Shown here in pieces: positions 49,945 to 59,599 of a stretch of DNA of 64,000 bases. Numbering within the stretch: position 1 is the stretch's first letter; every line of letters starts with the position of its first letter. A program made the position numbers and the translations under genes. This DNA comes from Methanomassiliicoccaceae archaeon. GTDB lineage: Archaea > Thermoplasmatota > Thermoplasmata > Methanomassiliicoccales > Methanomethylophilaceae. Under the pieces are notes generated by a model that searched no databases, had not been told where the DNA came from, and worked only from the letters and a program-made list of their open reading frames with translations. The stretch spans positions 1-64,000 of the forward strand of contig JAEEJP010000010.1 in NCBI GenBank assembly GCA_016281925.1, read 5' to 3'.

Positions 49945-51113
49945 GCCCGCTGAAGCATCGGCCCGCGCCCCAACCAGACACCGACGAAGGCTTCCGCGCG
50001 GAATACAGAAGCTACATTTGGCGCAAGGTGCTGTTCATAGCATTCCTGGCGGCCGCCATGTTCATCCTTCTGGGATACTCTGTGACCGTAAGCGGAAGGG
50101 ACATGACGTTCTGGGACGGAATCATGGCGATCGCCGACCGCATCATGGGCGTGACCTATGACAGGGCAGAGGAGCCGGTCAAGTTCTGGAACGACTATAT
50201 CGTATGGAACAGCACCATGCCACGCGTCCTCGGAGCTGTCGTATGCGGAGCCGGCCTGGCGGTGTGCGGCGCGGCCATGCAGGTGGTTCTGAACAACCCC
50301 CTGGCCGAGCCTTACACGCTGGGAGTGTCCTCTGGAGCGGTGTTCGGCGCATGCCTGGCCATAATACTGGGATTCTCCTTCGGAAGCATCGGCACATACG
50401 GCATAATCGGCAACGCTTTCATCTTCGCCCTGGTTCCGTGCGCGGTCGTCATCGTTCTGGTCGGGGTGATGAAAGGGATATCCCCGGTCACTATGATCCT
50501 CGCAGGGACGGCCATATCGTACTTCTTCAGCGGCCTGACCACGCTCATGATGGTAAGAACCGACGACGACACCCTTACATCGTCCTTCCGCTGGCAGATC
50601 GGCAGCCTTGCGGACATCGGCTGGAACAGCATCTGGGTGATCTTCGCCGGAACGGCGGTCTGCACGGCCGTGCTCATGATGACGACGAAGTACCTCAACG
50701 CGCTGGCCCTCGGAGATAGATCCGCAACGAGCCTGGGTGTCGATGTGAACAAAGTACGCTACACGATTCTGATCGTCTCCTCGCTGATGGTCGCCGTCAT
50801 CCTTTCGTTCACGGGGATCATAGGGTTCATCGGACTGCTGGCCCCTCATATGGTCAGATCCATCCTGGGCGCGGACAACAGGTACGTGATCCCGGCGTCC
50901 ATGCTCCTGGGACCGGTGATTCTCCTGTTCGCCGATACGATATCGAGATTCCTGGCAGAGGTGGATCTGCCCGTGGGGATCGTCATGATGTTCGTCGGTT
51001 CGCCGATATTCCTGTACATACTCCTCGGAAGGCGCGGAAGGAGGGTGATGTACCGATGCTCAGATATGCCGGATCGGACGGCGGCGTCAAGGCCTGCTAC
51101 CGCTCATTCCTGA
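49941..51113 (+). CDS. FecCD-type ABC transporter permease (TTG start)
   Basis: STMPRVLGAVVCGAGLAVCGAAMQVVLNNPLAEPYTLGVSSGAVFGA; true start inside track ORF 48738..51113. Confidence 0.9.
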   Translation: MSPLKHRPAPQPDTDEGFRAEYRSYIWRKVLFIAFLAAAMFILLGYSVTVSGRDMTFWDGIMAIADRIMGVTYDRAEEPVKFWNDYIVWNSTMPRVLGAVVCGAGLAVCGAAMQVVLNNPLAEPYTLGVSSGAVFGACLAIILGFSFGSIGTYGIIGNAFIFALVPCAVVIVLVGVMKGISPVTMILAGTAISYFFSGLTTLMMVRTDDDTLTSSFRWQIGSLADIGWNSIWVIFAGTAVCTAVLMMTTKYLNALALGDRSATSLGVDVNKVRYTILIVSSLMVAVILSFTGIIGFIGLLAPHMVRSILGADNRYVIPASMLLGPVILLFADTISRFLAEVDLPVGIVMMFVGSPIFLYILLGRRGRRVMYRCSDMPDRTAASRPATAHS

Positions 51114-52132
51114 GAAGGCAGAAGCTTATCTGCATCGGGTTCCTGGTGCTGGCCGCCCTGTGCGTCATAGTGCTGTACGGTTTCAGCAACAATGCGAGCC
51201 AATCATATTGGACATCCTATTCCGTGCTGGGGCACCACCTGTTCGGGACGGAGGCGCCTCCGGGGAAGTTCACGGACATGATCTTCTGGGACAGGCTTCT
51301 TCCCAGGGCCATCAACGCCGCTTTCGTGGGCGGGGCCCTCGCCATCGGCGGATGCGTGATGCAGATAGTGTTCCGCAACCCTCTGGCCGACCCTTACACG
51401 ACTGGGATTTCCTCCGGAGCGGGGTTCGGAGCTACCATAGCCATAGCTATGGGGATCTCTCTGGTCCCCGGCCTGACCGGAGACTGGGCCGTCATAGCCA
51501 ACGCGTTCATTCTGTCCCTGGTGCCGGCGGCCGCCATGGTAGCGGTCATGATGTTCAGGAAAACCTCCCCTGCGGAGCTGATCCTGGTCGGAATAGGCAT
51601 CATGTACTTCTTCGGAGCGGCTTCGACGGTATTCATGCTCTGGGCGAATCCTTCGGATCTGTCCGGAGCGTTCAGATGGGGGCTCGGACACCTTGAAAGC
51701 GTAGGATGGGACAACATGCCAGCGATCGTGGGGACGACGGTGATAGGCAGCGCCCTCATCCTGCTTATGTCCGACAGGCTCAGCATAATGAATTCGGGGG
51801 ACAGGGGAGCGTTCACCATGGGGGAAGACCCCGACAGGGTCCGTTTCGTCTGCCTTCTGCTAACCTCGATGATGGTGGCCGTGGTGGTCGCCTTCACCGG
51901 AACCATCGGATTCGTCGGGATCGTGGCGCCCCATCTGGTGCGCCTCACGATGGGGACCAACACCCGCTACATGCTCCTGGGATCGTTCGCGGTCGGAGCC
52001 GTCCTTCTGGTGGCTTCGGATGCGCTCGCAAAGGTGCTGGCGCTCCCGGTCGGAGTGATAATGTCGGTGGTCGGAGGGCCGCTGTTCCTGTTCATACTGG
52101 TCAAACAGTACAAACGCGAGCATTTCGTCTGA
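51056..52132 (+). CDS. FecCD-type ABC transporter permease (second)
   Basis: LPRAINAAFVGGALAIGGCVMQIVFRNPLADPYTTGISSGAGFGA. Confidence 0.92.
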   Translation: MLRYAGSDGGVKACYRSFLRRQKLICIGFLVLAALCVIVLYGFSNNASQSYWTSYSVLGHHLFGTEAPPGKFTDMIFWDRLLPRAINAAFVGGALAIGGCVMQIVFRNPLADPYTTGISSGAGFGATIAIAMGISLVPGLTGDWAVIANAFILSLVPAAAMVAVMMFRKTSPAELILVGIGIMYFFGAASTVFMLWANPSDLSGAFRWGLGHLESVGWDNMPAIVGTTVIGSALILLMSDRLSIMNSGDRGAFTMGEDPDRVRFVCLLLTSMMVAVVVAFTGTIGFVGIVAPHLVRLTMGTNTRYMLLGSFAVGAVLLVASDALAKVLALPVGVIMSVVGGPLFLFILVKQYKREHFV

Positions 52133-52194
52133 ACAGATCCCACAGTCTCTCATGACATCAGCCTGCGCTCTGAGCAAAAACTGATTTCGGTATT

Positions 52195-52208
52195 CCTAAA
52201 CTTTTTAG
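52195..52208. promoter_or_regulatory. CTAAA-N3-TTTAG box upstream of the giant binding protein
   Basis: CCTAAACTTTTTAG; TATTCCTAAA 10-mer also present upstream of flavodoxin. Confidence 0.35.
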
Positions 52209-52229
52209 AAACCAGAAAGGTGAGATCAA

Positions 52230-55200
52230 ATGAATGCGAAAATAATAGCGGTCGCTGCGGCCGCCATAATAGCCGTGGCGGCCATAGGAGCGTTCCTGCT
52301 CCTTCAGAACAGCGACAGCAAGGAGGCTGCCGAGTCTGCCGATGGACGCCTCCATATCTTCGGCAACGCGAACAACGACGATTATCTGAACGCGGATGAC
52401 ATGGCCTTCATCAAGGACATCATCAGCAAAAACAGCGACGGCGACAGCTCCAACGATGTCGGCTGGAAGACAGAATATCCTTATGCTGACGCCAACCACG
52501 ACGGGAAGCTGGATTCGAGCGATGCCGCCGCGGCACAGGCTCTGGCCGACCGCAGAGAAGGCACGACCGTCTACTTCGTCGACGGCAACGACGAGGTCAA
52601 GAGCATAGAATATCCCGTAAAGAGCATATGCGTCCTCGGAACCGCGACGTTCACCGCGGCCCAGTCCCTCGGACTCTCCGACATGGTGCACGGACGCAGC
52701 GGCACCTCCCAGACCAACGACGTCATCTACAAGGACATCTGGGCAAAGCCGGCTGTCAGCTCTACTATGGTGGACTTCGATCTGTCCCTTTTCTCCAACG
52801 TCGCGGATAAGGTCCCCGGCGGCATCGACGCCATAATCCAGAACAACGGCGGTATGGGCGCGCCAATAGACGCCGAGACCGCCGCAGAGCTGGAAAAGCT
52901 CGGCACCCGGACCATCACCATGAAATTCGACGTGAAAGGCGAAGAAGACAGCTACCTCACCCTCGGATTCCTCTGCGGCGCCGACAGCAGGGCAAAGAAA
53001 GTGGTCGGAATCATGGACGACGTCTACTCCAATGTGGGCAAAGCCGTCAGCAGTGCGGGATCTAAGCCTTCCGTGCTCTGCTGCTGGGTAACCGGAAGCA
53101 TGGGGACCGGATTCTACGCATCCTCCCAGGCATCAGTGTCCGCTTTCATCCCTGCCGCAGGCGGAAATCTTATAGAGATCCCCGACGGAAGCATGGACAT
53201 CACATCCGGAACCGTAGGAATCCTGGACGACAGATACAACGGCGACTACATCCTCGCTCCTGTGAGAACTTCCGTCAGCTATCTCGACGGCAGGGATGGC
53301 TGGAAGTCCGTCTGGGAGAACACCACCGGAAGCGCCAGCACCCTGTCCCTGATGGACGCCTGCCCCGACAGGACTTTCCTGTTCATGTACGGGATGCCGT
53401 TCATCTGCAAGGTCGCGTACGCGCTCGAATCTATGTACGGAAGCTACGTGGTTTCCGGATACGGCGACAGCGTCAACCAGAAATGGGTCGAGATGTGCTA
53501 CATCCAGAACCTCGGGAGCGGCTATAAGGTCTCCGAACATGGATTCTGCATCGGGAAGAAGGATTTCGGCGGGCAGTCCGGCGATGCCGTGACCGCCGCA
53601 TCCATATCCATGTATTCCGGCGATGCCGAAATCAGGGTCGGCGACTCCAAGCTCCTCTCGTATGTGACCTCCCCGGCAGGCTCCAAGGCCGCCGGAAGCA
53701 CTGTGTGGACATCCAGCGACACCTCGGTGGCCACGGTCGACGCGGGAACCGTCACGGGGATATCGGCAGGAACCGCGACAATAACCCTCACCATCGGGAG
53801 CCTCAGCACCGAATGCACCGTAACAGTCGTCGGCGACAGCATCAAGGACTACTCCAAAACCGTCTGCGATGCCGATGCCGACAAGATCGCATCCGCGTTC
53901 GCGAACAGCTACAGAGGCGTCTTCGGAACCTATGCTCTGGATCCGGGAGCCACCTCCAAGCATGCCAGCGTCTCCGCCGCCAGCGGAACCAGGACTTTCA
54001 CCATCGTCTTCGACGGCAATGCCGAGGCCGCATCCATGTACAGGGATGCCGTGGACAGCGGCGCCATAGAAGCTCCCCTGGGGATGCCCGGGGAATCCGT
54101 GAGCGAATGCCCCTACAGCGGATTCTTCGACGGATTCTGCGGATACAAGCATGAAGCATCCTCTATGTCGGCTTTCACCGCCCTCAAATTCGCCGCTTAC
54201 GTCGGCAACGTATTCATCAACGGTTATGACTCCTGGCAGTACCGCCCCTCCGCGCTGGCTACCGGCTCCGAGATCGACGAGTTCCTCGGCGCCATATCCA
54301 AGGCTGTCGCGGATCCAGAAGGCTCCGGCACCATCTCTCCCGGGAACAGCGCCAAGGACATCGCTTCCGCTTTCGTTTCCGGGTACGGTTCAGGAGCCTT
54401 CGGAACCTATGCCACCGACGAAACATCGACCGATTCCAGAGCCACTGTAAGCGCTACCGTCGGAAAGAGGATCGTCACCATGGCGTTCAGCATCAATCCC
54501 GCGGCCGATGTGCTGTATCGGAAGGCGGTCTCATCCGGCGAGATCGAAGCCCCTCTGGGAATGCCCGGAGAAGTCTCTTCAGAATTCGCCTACGGCGGCG
54601 CTTTCGACGGATTCTGCGGATACAAGCACGAAGCCTCCGCGATGGCCAAATTCACTGCGTTCAAATTCGCCGCATATAGAGGCGACGTATTCGTGGACGG
54701 ATACACAGCATGGCAGTACCGTGCCGGCGGCATCGCATCCGATGCCGAGATAGCCGAGCTGCTCGGCTCGGTGGCCAAGGCTGTCGGCGCTGCCGGTTCG
54801 GGAGGCGGTTCAGAACCTGCGGCGATCGCAATATCAGACGCGTCCGTGGACCTGGTCGCCGGAGATTCCGCAGAAATCACAGCATCGGCCAGCGACGGCT
54901 CCGCCATCTCCTGGTCCTCCAGCGACGAAACTGTAGCGACCGTTTCCGGAGGGATGGTCACTGCTGTCGCATACGGCTCGGCAGTCATCACGGCCTTTTC
55001 CGGAAACCTCAAGGCCGAATGCGCCGTGAACGTCATGCCTGACACCGCCGTCGATGCCGGAGCGGACAAGGTCGCAAAATCCTTCGCGGATTCATACGGG
55101 ACCGGCCTCTTCGGGACCTACGCAGCCGGATCCGGCTCCGACGGAAAATTCGCCACCGTCACCGATGGATCCCACTATTTCCGCATCCTCGGAGACAGCG

Positions 55201-55958
55201 ATCCGGACGGTCTTTACGAAATCCTCTCTTCGGCCGTCGGCGACAAGCCGGATACGTACGGAAACGGGCCCAAAACCGATCTCGACCTCTCCGGATACGG
55301 GTTCGACAATTCCTGCGCCTGCGTCTACGCAGTCAACATGGGAGGGGCAATGACCTGGATGTACTTCGCAGTGACCCAGGGGTGCATAGCTGTCGACGGA
55401 ACCCTGAAGATCCAGTCGTACCGCGGAGCCCCTTCTGAGGCTCTGTTCGACGGATTCTTTACCGCTCTGAAGTCCGCCATGGATTCCCAGACAGCCGCGG
55501 ACGCAGATGCGGACGGCGCCGCTGCCGCGTTCATCTCCGCATACTCGGCATCATCCGCCTTCGGAAAGATGTCGGCGGACAGCAGAAACAACGGCGTGTT
55601 CGCGGCGGCCTTGTTCGAGACCGGTTCCAGAGTGGCTCCGACGACCGCAGTGACTTTCTGCGGATGCACCGACGCTTCCGAACGCTTCGAAAAGGCGAAA
55701 TCTGCGATAGATTCAATGATCACGGAGATGGGGATGCCGGCTGCCGAAGTCTCCACGGAAGCCTCCTTCGACGGGTTCTGCGGGAAGGCGGTCAACATGC
55801 CTATGGGAACCTCCCCGTTCACCATGCTGTTCTTCGCGGCCTGGGAAGGGGATCTGTTCGTGGACGGGTACAGCTCCTACCAGCTCCACAGAAATGCCGC
55901 GGCTGATTCCGATGAGATAGACGCGATGATATGCGCCTTGGCCTCCGCTTTGAACTGA
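52230..55958 (+). CDS. membrane-anchored ABC substrate-binding protein with dockerin-like, Big2-like and four C-terminal repeat modules
   Basis: GRLHIFGNANNDDYLNADDMAFIKDII...YADANHDGKLDSSDAAAAQ; YPVKSICVLGT; two Ig-like VTGISAGTATITLT/VTAVAYGSAVITAF; repeats with FDGFCGYKHEAS. Confidence 0.85.
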   Translation: MNAKIIAVAAAAIIAVAAIGAFLLLQNSDSKEAAESADGRLHIFGNANNDDYLNADDMAFIKDIISKNSDGDSSNDVGWKTEYPYADANHDGKLDSSDAAAAQALADRREGTTVYFVDGNDEVKSIEYPVKSICVLGTATFTAAQSLGLSDMVHGRSGTSQTNDVIYKDIWAKPAVSSTMVDFDLSLFSNVADKVPGGIDAIIQNNGGMGAPIDAETAAELEKLGTRTITMKFDVKGEEDSYLTLGFLCGADSRAKKVVGIMDDVYSNVGKAVSSAGSKPSVLCCWVTGSMGTGFYASSQASVSAFIPAAGGNLIEIPDGSMDITSGTVGILDDRYNGDYILAPVRTSVSYLDGRDGWKSVWENTTGSASTLSLMDACPDRTFLFMYGMPFICKVAYALESMYGSYVVSGYGDSVNQKWVEMCYIQNLGSGYKVSEHGFCIGKKDFGGQSGDAVTAASISMYSGDAEIRVGDSKLLSYVTSPAGSKAAGSTVWTSSDTSVATVDAGTVTGISAGTATITLTIGSLSTECTVTVVGDSIKDYSKTVCDADADKIASAFANSYRGVFGTYALDPGATSKHASVSAASGTRTFTIVFDGNAEAASMYRDAVDSGAIEAPLGMPGESVSECPYSGFFDGFCGYKHEASSMSAFTALKFAAYVGNVFINGYDSWQYRPSALATGSEIDEFLGAISKAVADPEGSGTISPGNSAKDIASAFVSGYGSGAFGTYATDETSTDSRATVSATVGKRIVTMAFSINPAADVLYRKAVSSGEIEAPLGMPGEVSSEFAYGGAFDGFCGYKHEASAMAKFTAFKFAAYRGDVFVDGYTAWQYRAGGIASDAEIAELLGSVAKAVGAAGSGGGSEPAAIAISDASVDLVAGDSAEITASASDGSAISWSSSDETVATVSGGMVTAVAYGSAVITAFSGNLKAECAVNVMPDTAVDAGADKVAKSFADSYGTGLFGTYAAGSGSDGKFATVTDGSHYFRILGDSDPDGLYEILSSAVGDKPDTYGNGPKTDLDLSGYGFDNSCACVYAVNMGGAMTWMYFAVTQGCIAVDGTLKIQSYRGAPSEALFDGFFTALKSAMDSQTAADADADGAAAAFISAYSASSAFGKMSADSRNNGVFAAALFETGSRVAPTTAVTFCGCTDASERFEKAKSAIDSMITEMGMPAAEVSTEASFDGFCGKAVNMPMGTSPFTMLFFAAWEGDLFVDGYSSYQLHRNAAADSDEIDAMICALASALN

Positions 55959-56039
55959 GACTTCCAAAAACCTCTTTATAAACTCTTTACCCGTCTGTTC
56001 CGGCGGGAACCACACGCCAGGCAGGCATACGGTGATAAA

Positions 56040-56822
56040 ATGCGCATAATGATAAACGGCATAGATTTCGCATACGGAAGCGTCCCGGTTCTGCATAACA
56101 TAACTGCGGACCTTACAGGGCCCAGATTCGTGTCCATATTGGGCCCCAACGGCGTAGGGAAGTCCACTCTGATCCACTGCATCAACAAGATACTCTCCCC
56201 GACCGCCGGGACCGTCATGCTGGACGGCAGGGATGTCTCCGGCATAAGCATCAAAGAAATGGCTAAACTGGTCGGTTATGTGCCGTATTCTGCCAACGAT
56301 ACATTCCCTCTGAGCGTGGTGGACACCGTTCTGATGGGGAGGCACCCCTACAGCAAATGGGGCACTCTGGATAAGGACCTGGACATCGTCCACGATACCC
56401 TGAACATGCTGGGGATATCTCATCTGGCTATGCGTTCGTTCAGCGAGCTCTCCGCCGGGCAGCATCAGAAGGTCATGCTCGCAAGGGGCCTCGTGCAGGA
56501 GCCGGAGGTCCTGCTCCTGGACGAGCCCACCTCCAATCTGGATGTGAGGCACCAGCTGGACGTCACCAAGATGCTCAAGAAGCTCACCGAGGAGAAGAAC
56601 ATCCTTGTGATCATGATAAGCCACGACATAAACATCGCTGCGAAATACTCCGACGAGATAATCATGCTCCACGGGGGCTCCATCTACGCTGTAGGGACTC
56701 CGGAAGAAGTGATCAACGAGGAAAACCTGAGGGTGGTTTATCAGGTGGAGTCCAAAGTCATCGTGGACGACGGGCGTCCGCATGTCATACTCAGGGACGC
56801 CGTCCCGATGTGCGGCGATTGA
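56040..56822 (+). CDS. iron/cobalamin-type ABC transporter ATP-binding protein
   Basis: SILGPNGVGKSTLIHCINKIL, LSAGQHQKVMLARGLVQEPEVLLLDEPTSNLD. Confidence 0.93.
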   Translation: MRIMINGIDFAYGSVPVLHNITADLTGPRFVSILGPNGVGKSTLIHCINKILSPTAGTVMLDGRDVSGISIKEMAKLVGYVPYSANDTFPLSVVDTVLMGRHPYSKWGTLDKDLDIVHDTLNMLGISHLAMRSFSELSAGQHQKVMLARGLVQEPEVLLLDEPTSNLDVRHQLDVTKMLKKLTEEKNILVIMISHDINIAAKYSDEIIMLHGGSIYAVGTPEEVINEENLRVVYQVESKVIVDDGRPHVILRDAVPMCGD

Positions 56823-57024
56823 AACACGGATGCCGCATGGAAACGCTTTGCCGATGCCGCTTCTCCGAGACATAGCTGAAGCGGCTGCGGCGCGGCGCGC
56901 TTCATAGACATTCCGAGTGCCGCCGGAGACTCCGCGGAACCGATCCCGGCGAAGACTGCCTGCCTCTTCCGGCGGGAATCTCCGGAAATGGCCGGCGCCG
57001 GAAAACCTGGAAGCACCTGCCTGT

Positions 57025-58353
57025 TCAGACAGGGAAAAACCCGCCTCTTCGGCGGGAAGAATTTTGGCTGCTCCGGACTGATCGGAGGCGGAATTTGGAT
57101 ATGCCGGGGAACACAGCCTTCGAACCGAGATCCTCCTCTATCCTGAGGAGGCGGTTGTATTTGGCGGTCCTCTCCCCGCGGGCCGGAGCCCCGGTCTTGA
57201 TCTCTCCCGAGCCCCATCCGACCGAAAGGTCTGCGATGGTGGTGTCTTCCGATTCCCCGGACCTGTGGGAGACGACGACGTTGTAGCCGTTCCTGAAGCT
57301 GAGCTCCGCCGCATCCTGGGATTCGGTGACCGTGCCGATCTGGTTGACCTTGAGCAGAAGAGCGTTGGCCGCGCCCATTTCGATTCCGCGGGCGAGACGC
57401 CTGCTGTTGGTGACGAAAAGATCGTCCCCCACGATCTGGACGTGCTTCCCGACCTTCTTCGTGAACTCGGCTGTGGTCTCGAAATCGTCCTCCTGGAACG
57501 GATCCTCGATGCTGACGAGAGGATGGTCCCCGACAAGGCCCTCGTAATGGTCGAGAAGCTCCCCGGGGGACAGATCCATCCCGTCCACGGAATAGACGCC
57601 GTCATGATGGAACTCGGAGGACGCCGCGTCGATGGCGAGGAAAACCTCCTTCCCAGGGACATATCCCGCATCTGATACGGCTTCGACTATTGTGGAGAGG
57701 GCTTCGTCCACGGTGCCGACCGGCGGGGCGAAGCCTCCCTCGTCCCCGACGTTTATGGATCCTGCGCCGTACTTCGACTTCAGGATTGATTTCAGATGCA
57801 TGTATACCTCGGAGGACATCCTGAGGCATTCGGAGAAGGACTTGGCCCCGGCGGGGATGATCATGCACTCCTGGATCTTCAGATTCCCTCCGGCGTGCTT
57901 ACCGCCGTTGATGATGTTGAGCATGGGCACCGGAAGGGTGACGTGGTTGCCGCCGATGTGCTCGTAGACGGGGATGCCTTCGCAGGCGGCCCCGGCCTTC
58001 GCCGCGGCGAGAGAGACCGCGACGGTGGCGTTTCCGCCGAGCCTCGACTTGTTCTCCGTGCCGTCGAGCTCTATCATGGCTTCGTCTATGGCCCTCTGGT
58101 CAGCGGGATCCATCCCTACGATGCGCCTCGCGATCTCGCCGCGGACGTTCTTGACGGCTTTGGAAACGCCTCTTCCGCCGTATCTGGAACCTCCGTCGCG
58201 CAGTTCCAGGGCCTCCCACGAACCTGTGGAAGCGCCCGACGGCGCTATCGCGGATATTCTGCGGCCAGCGACTGTGATCTCCGCTTCGACGGTAGGGTTT
58301 CCCCTGGAATCGAGGACTTCCCTTGCCCATACTTTCTCAATCTGCATAATCAA
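57025..58353 (-). CDS. eno: enolase
   Basis: WAREVLDSRGNPTVEAEI, SGASTGSWEALELRDG, GDDLFVTN, VVSHRSGESEDTTIADL. Confidence 0.95.
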   Translation of the reverse strand: MIMQIEKVWAREVLDSRGNPTVEAEITVAGRRISAIAPSGASTGSWEALELRDGGSRYGGRGVSKAVKNVRGEIARRIVGMDPADQRAIDEAMIELDGTENKSRLGGNATVAVSLAAAKAGAACEGIPVYEHIGGNHVTLPVPMLNIINGGKHAGGNLKIQECMIIPAGAKSFSECLRMSSEVYMHLKSILKSKYGAGSINVGDEGGFAPPVGTVDEALSTIVEAVSDAGYVPGKEVFLAIDAASSEFHHDGVYSVDGMDLSPGELLDHYEGLVGDHPLVSIEDPFQEDDFETTAEFTKKVGKHVQIVGDDLFVTNSRRLARGIEMGAANALLLKVNQIGTVTESQDAAELSFRNGYNVVVSHRSGESEDTTIADLSVGWGSGEIKTGAPARGERTAKYNRLLRIEEDLGSKAVFPGISKFRLRSVRSSQNSSRRRGGFFPV

Positions 58354-58362
58354 CCCTCTTAG

Positions 58363-59304
58363 TCAATCCTTATATTCGTTCATGCCGCGCATCAGAACGC
58401 GGCGGTCGTTCTTGGAAATGGAATTCTCATCGACGGATATTGCCAGGGTGCGCTCGATCCCATCGGTCCTCTTCAGAAGAAGGTCGATCATCCTCAGCGT
58501 TTTCCCCATGCCGTTGACTTTGACCATCTCGTTGAAGTTGTCAAACACTACCACCGGATTGGTGGATTCGCATATGAATCCGTGCAGCTCGCTTATGAGC
58601 GTGCCGTATCCCTGGCTGCTGAAGCCGTCTTCCTTCGGCTTCGGCACCATGGCCTTCACATCTATCTTCCCGTAGCCCAGCTCGTCCCTGACCGTTTTCG
58701 TCTTCCCCGACGTTATTACTAGGACCGAATATGACTCGGGATCGAACATCTTAGCGAATTCGTAGATTTTTTCGGGAGCAGTCTCGAATACGATATATGA
58801 CAGCCCGAAACGGACGCCGTGCTCGGAAGGGTTCTCCCGAATCGGATCCGGAATTTTCTTTCTTCTGAAAAACGAAAAGCCTCCGCTGGGCTTCGGTTTC
58901 TTGGGCTCAGCCTTCTTCTGCTTCCGCCCGGACTGTTCGGCGGCCGCCGGAGAGCTGGAGGAGACGCTGTAGAGCGCGCTCAGAAGATGCTCGGTGTCGA
59001 AGGGCTTGCGAACGCATCCCTTGACCTCCGGTATGTCCGTGGGTATCTCCTCCGCTATGGATGCAAGAAGGATCACTTTGAGCTTCACGTCAGGATGGGT
59101 CTTTCTGACCTGCTCTATGAAACCGAGGCTGCTTTCGCCCTGGAGGACCGTGTCCAAGAAAACGATGTCCGGGCGGAAATCGACCGCGCTGGAAACCGCT
59201 TCCTGCAGGGTGCCGCAGATGCGTATCTCGCATCCCTGCTCCCTGAGGATGTTCTCGACGGCTCTTCTCATCCCGCCTTCGTCATCTATGACCAAAGCCC
59301 TCAT
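58363..59304 (-). CDS. response regulator receiver domain fused to DUF835-like domain
   Basis: MRALVIDDEGGMRRAVENIL, DIVFLDTVLQG, RKPFDTEHLLSAL; C-terminal FGLSYIVFETAPEKIYEFAKMF. Confidence 0.8.
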   Translation of the reverse strand: MRALVIDDEGGMRRAVENILREQGCEIRICGTLQEAVSSAVDFRPDIVFLDTVLQGESSLGFIEQVRKTHPDVKLKVILLASIAEEIPTDIPEVKGCVRKPFDTEHLLSALYSVSSSSPAAAEQSGRKQKKAEPKKPKPSGGFSFFRRKKIPDPIRENPSEHGVRFGLSYIVFETAPEKIYEFAKMFDPESYSVLVITSGKTKTVRDELGYGKIDVKAMVPKPKEDGFSSQGYGTLISELHGFICESTNPVVVFDNFNEMVKVNGMGKTLRMIDLLLKRTDGIERTLAISVDENSISKNDRRVLMRGMNEYKD

Positions 59305-59449
59305 AACTGAACCCAGCCCTCAATACAGATATTTATATTTAATCAAACCGAGAACCATGGAAGGAACCGCCGGGGAACCCAGCCCCAGCATGATTCTTTC
59401 TGATGACCGGCCGCGACGGCCGTAAATAGATGCGGAAGAGGAGGGATCC

Positions 59450-59599
59450 TCACTGCTTCCTGCTTTCCTTTGCTTTGGGCCTGAGGTTGCTGTAGCCGCA
59501 CTTCCTGCACTTGGTAGCCTTGGGGGCGTTGGTGGCGTAGCAGTTCATGCAGACAGACTTGTCAAGGAGCCTTTTCTCAGCTTCTTTGAAGCGTGCCAT
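59450..59599 (-). CDS. rpl40e: 50S ribosomal protein L40e
   Basis: [53 protein letters not shown]-like TTTTTATATG at about 59633..59643. Confidence 0.9.
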   Translation of the reverse strand: MARFKEAEKRLLDKSVCMNCYATNAPKATKCRKCGYSNLRPKAKESRKQ

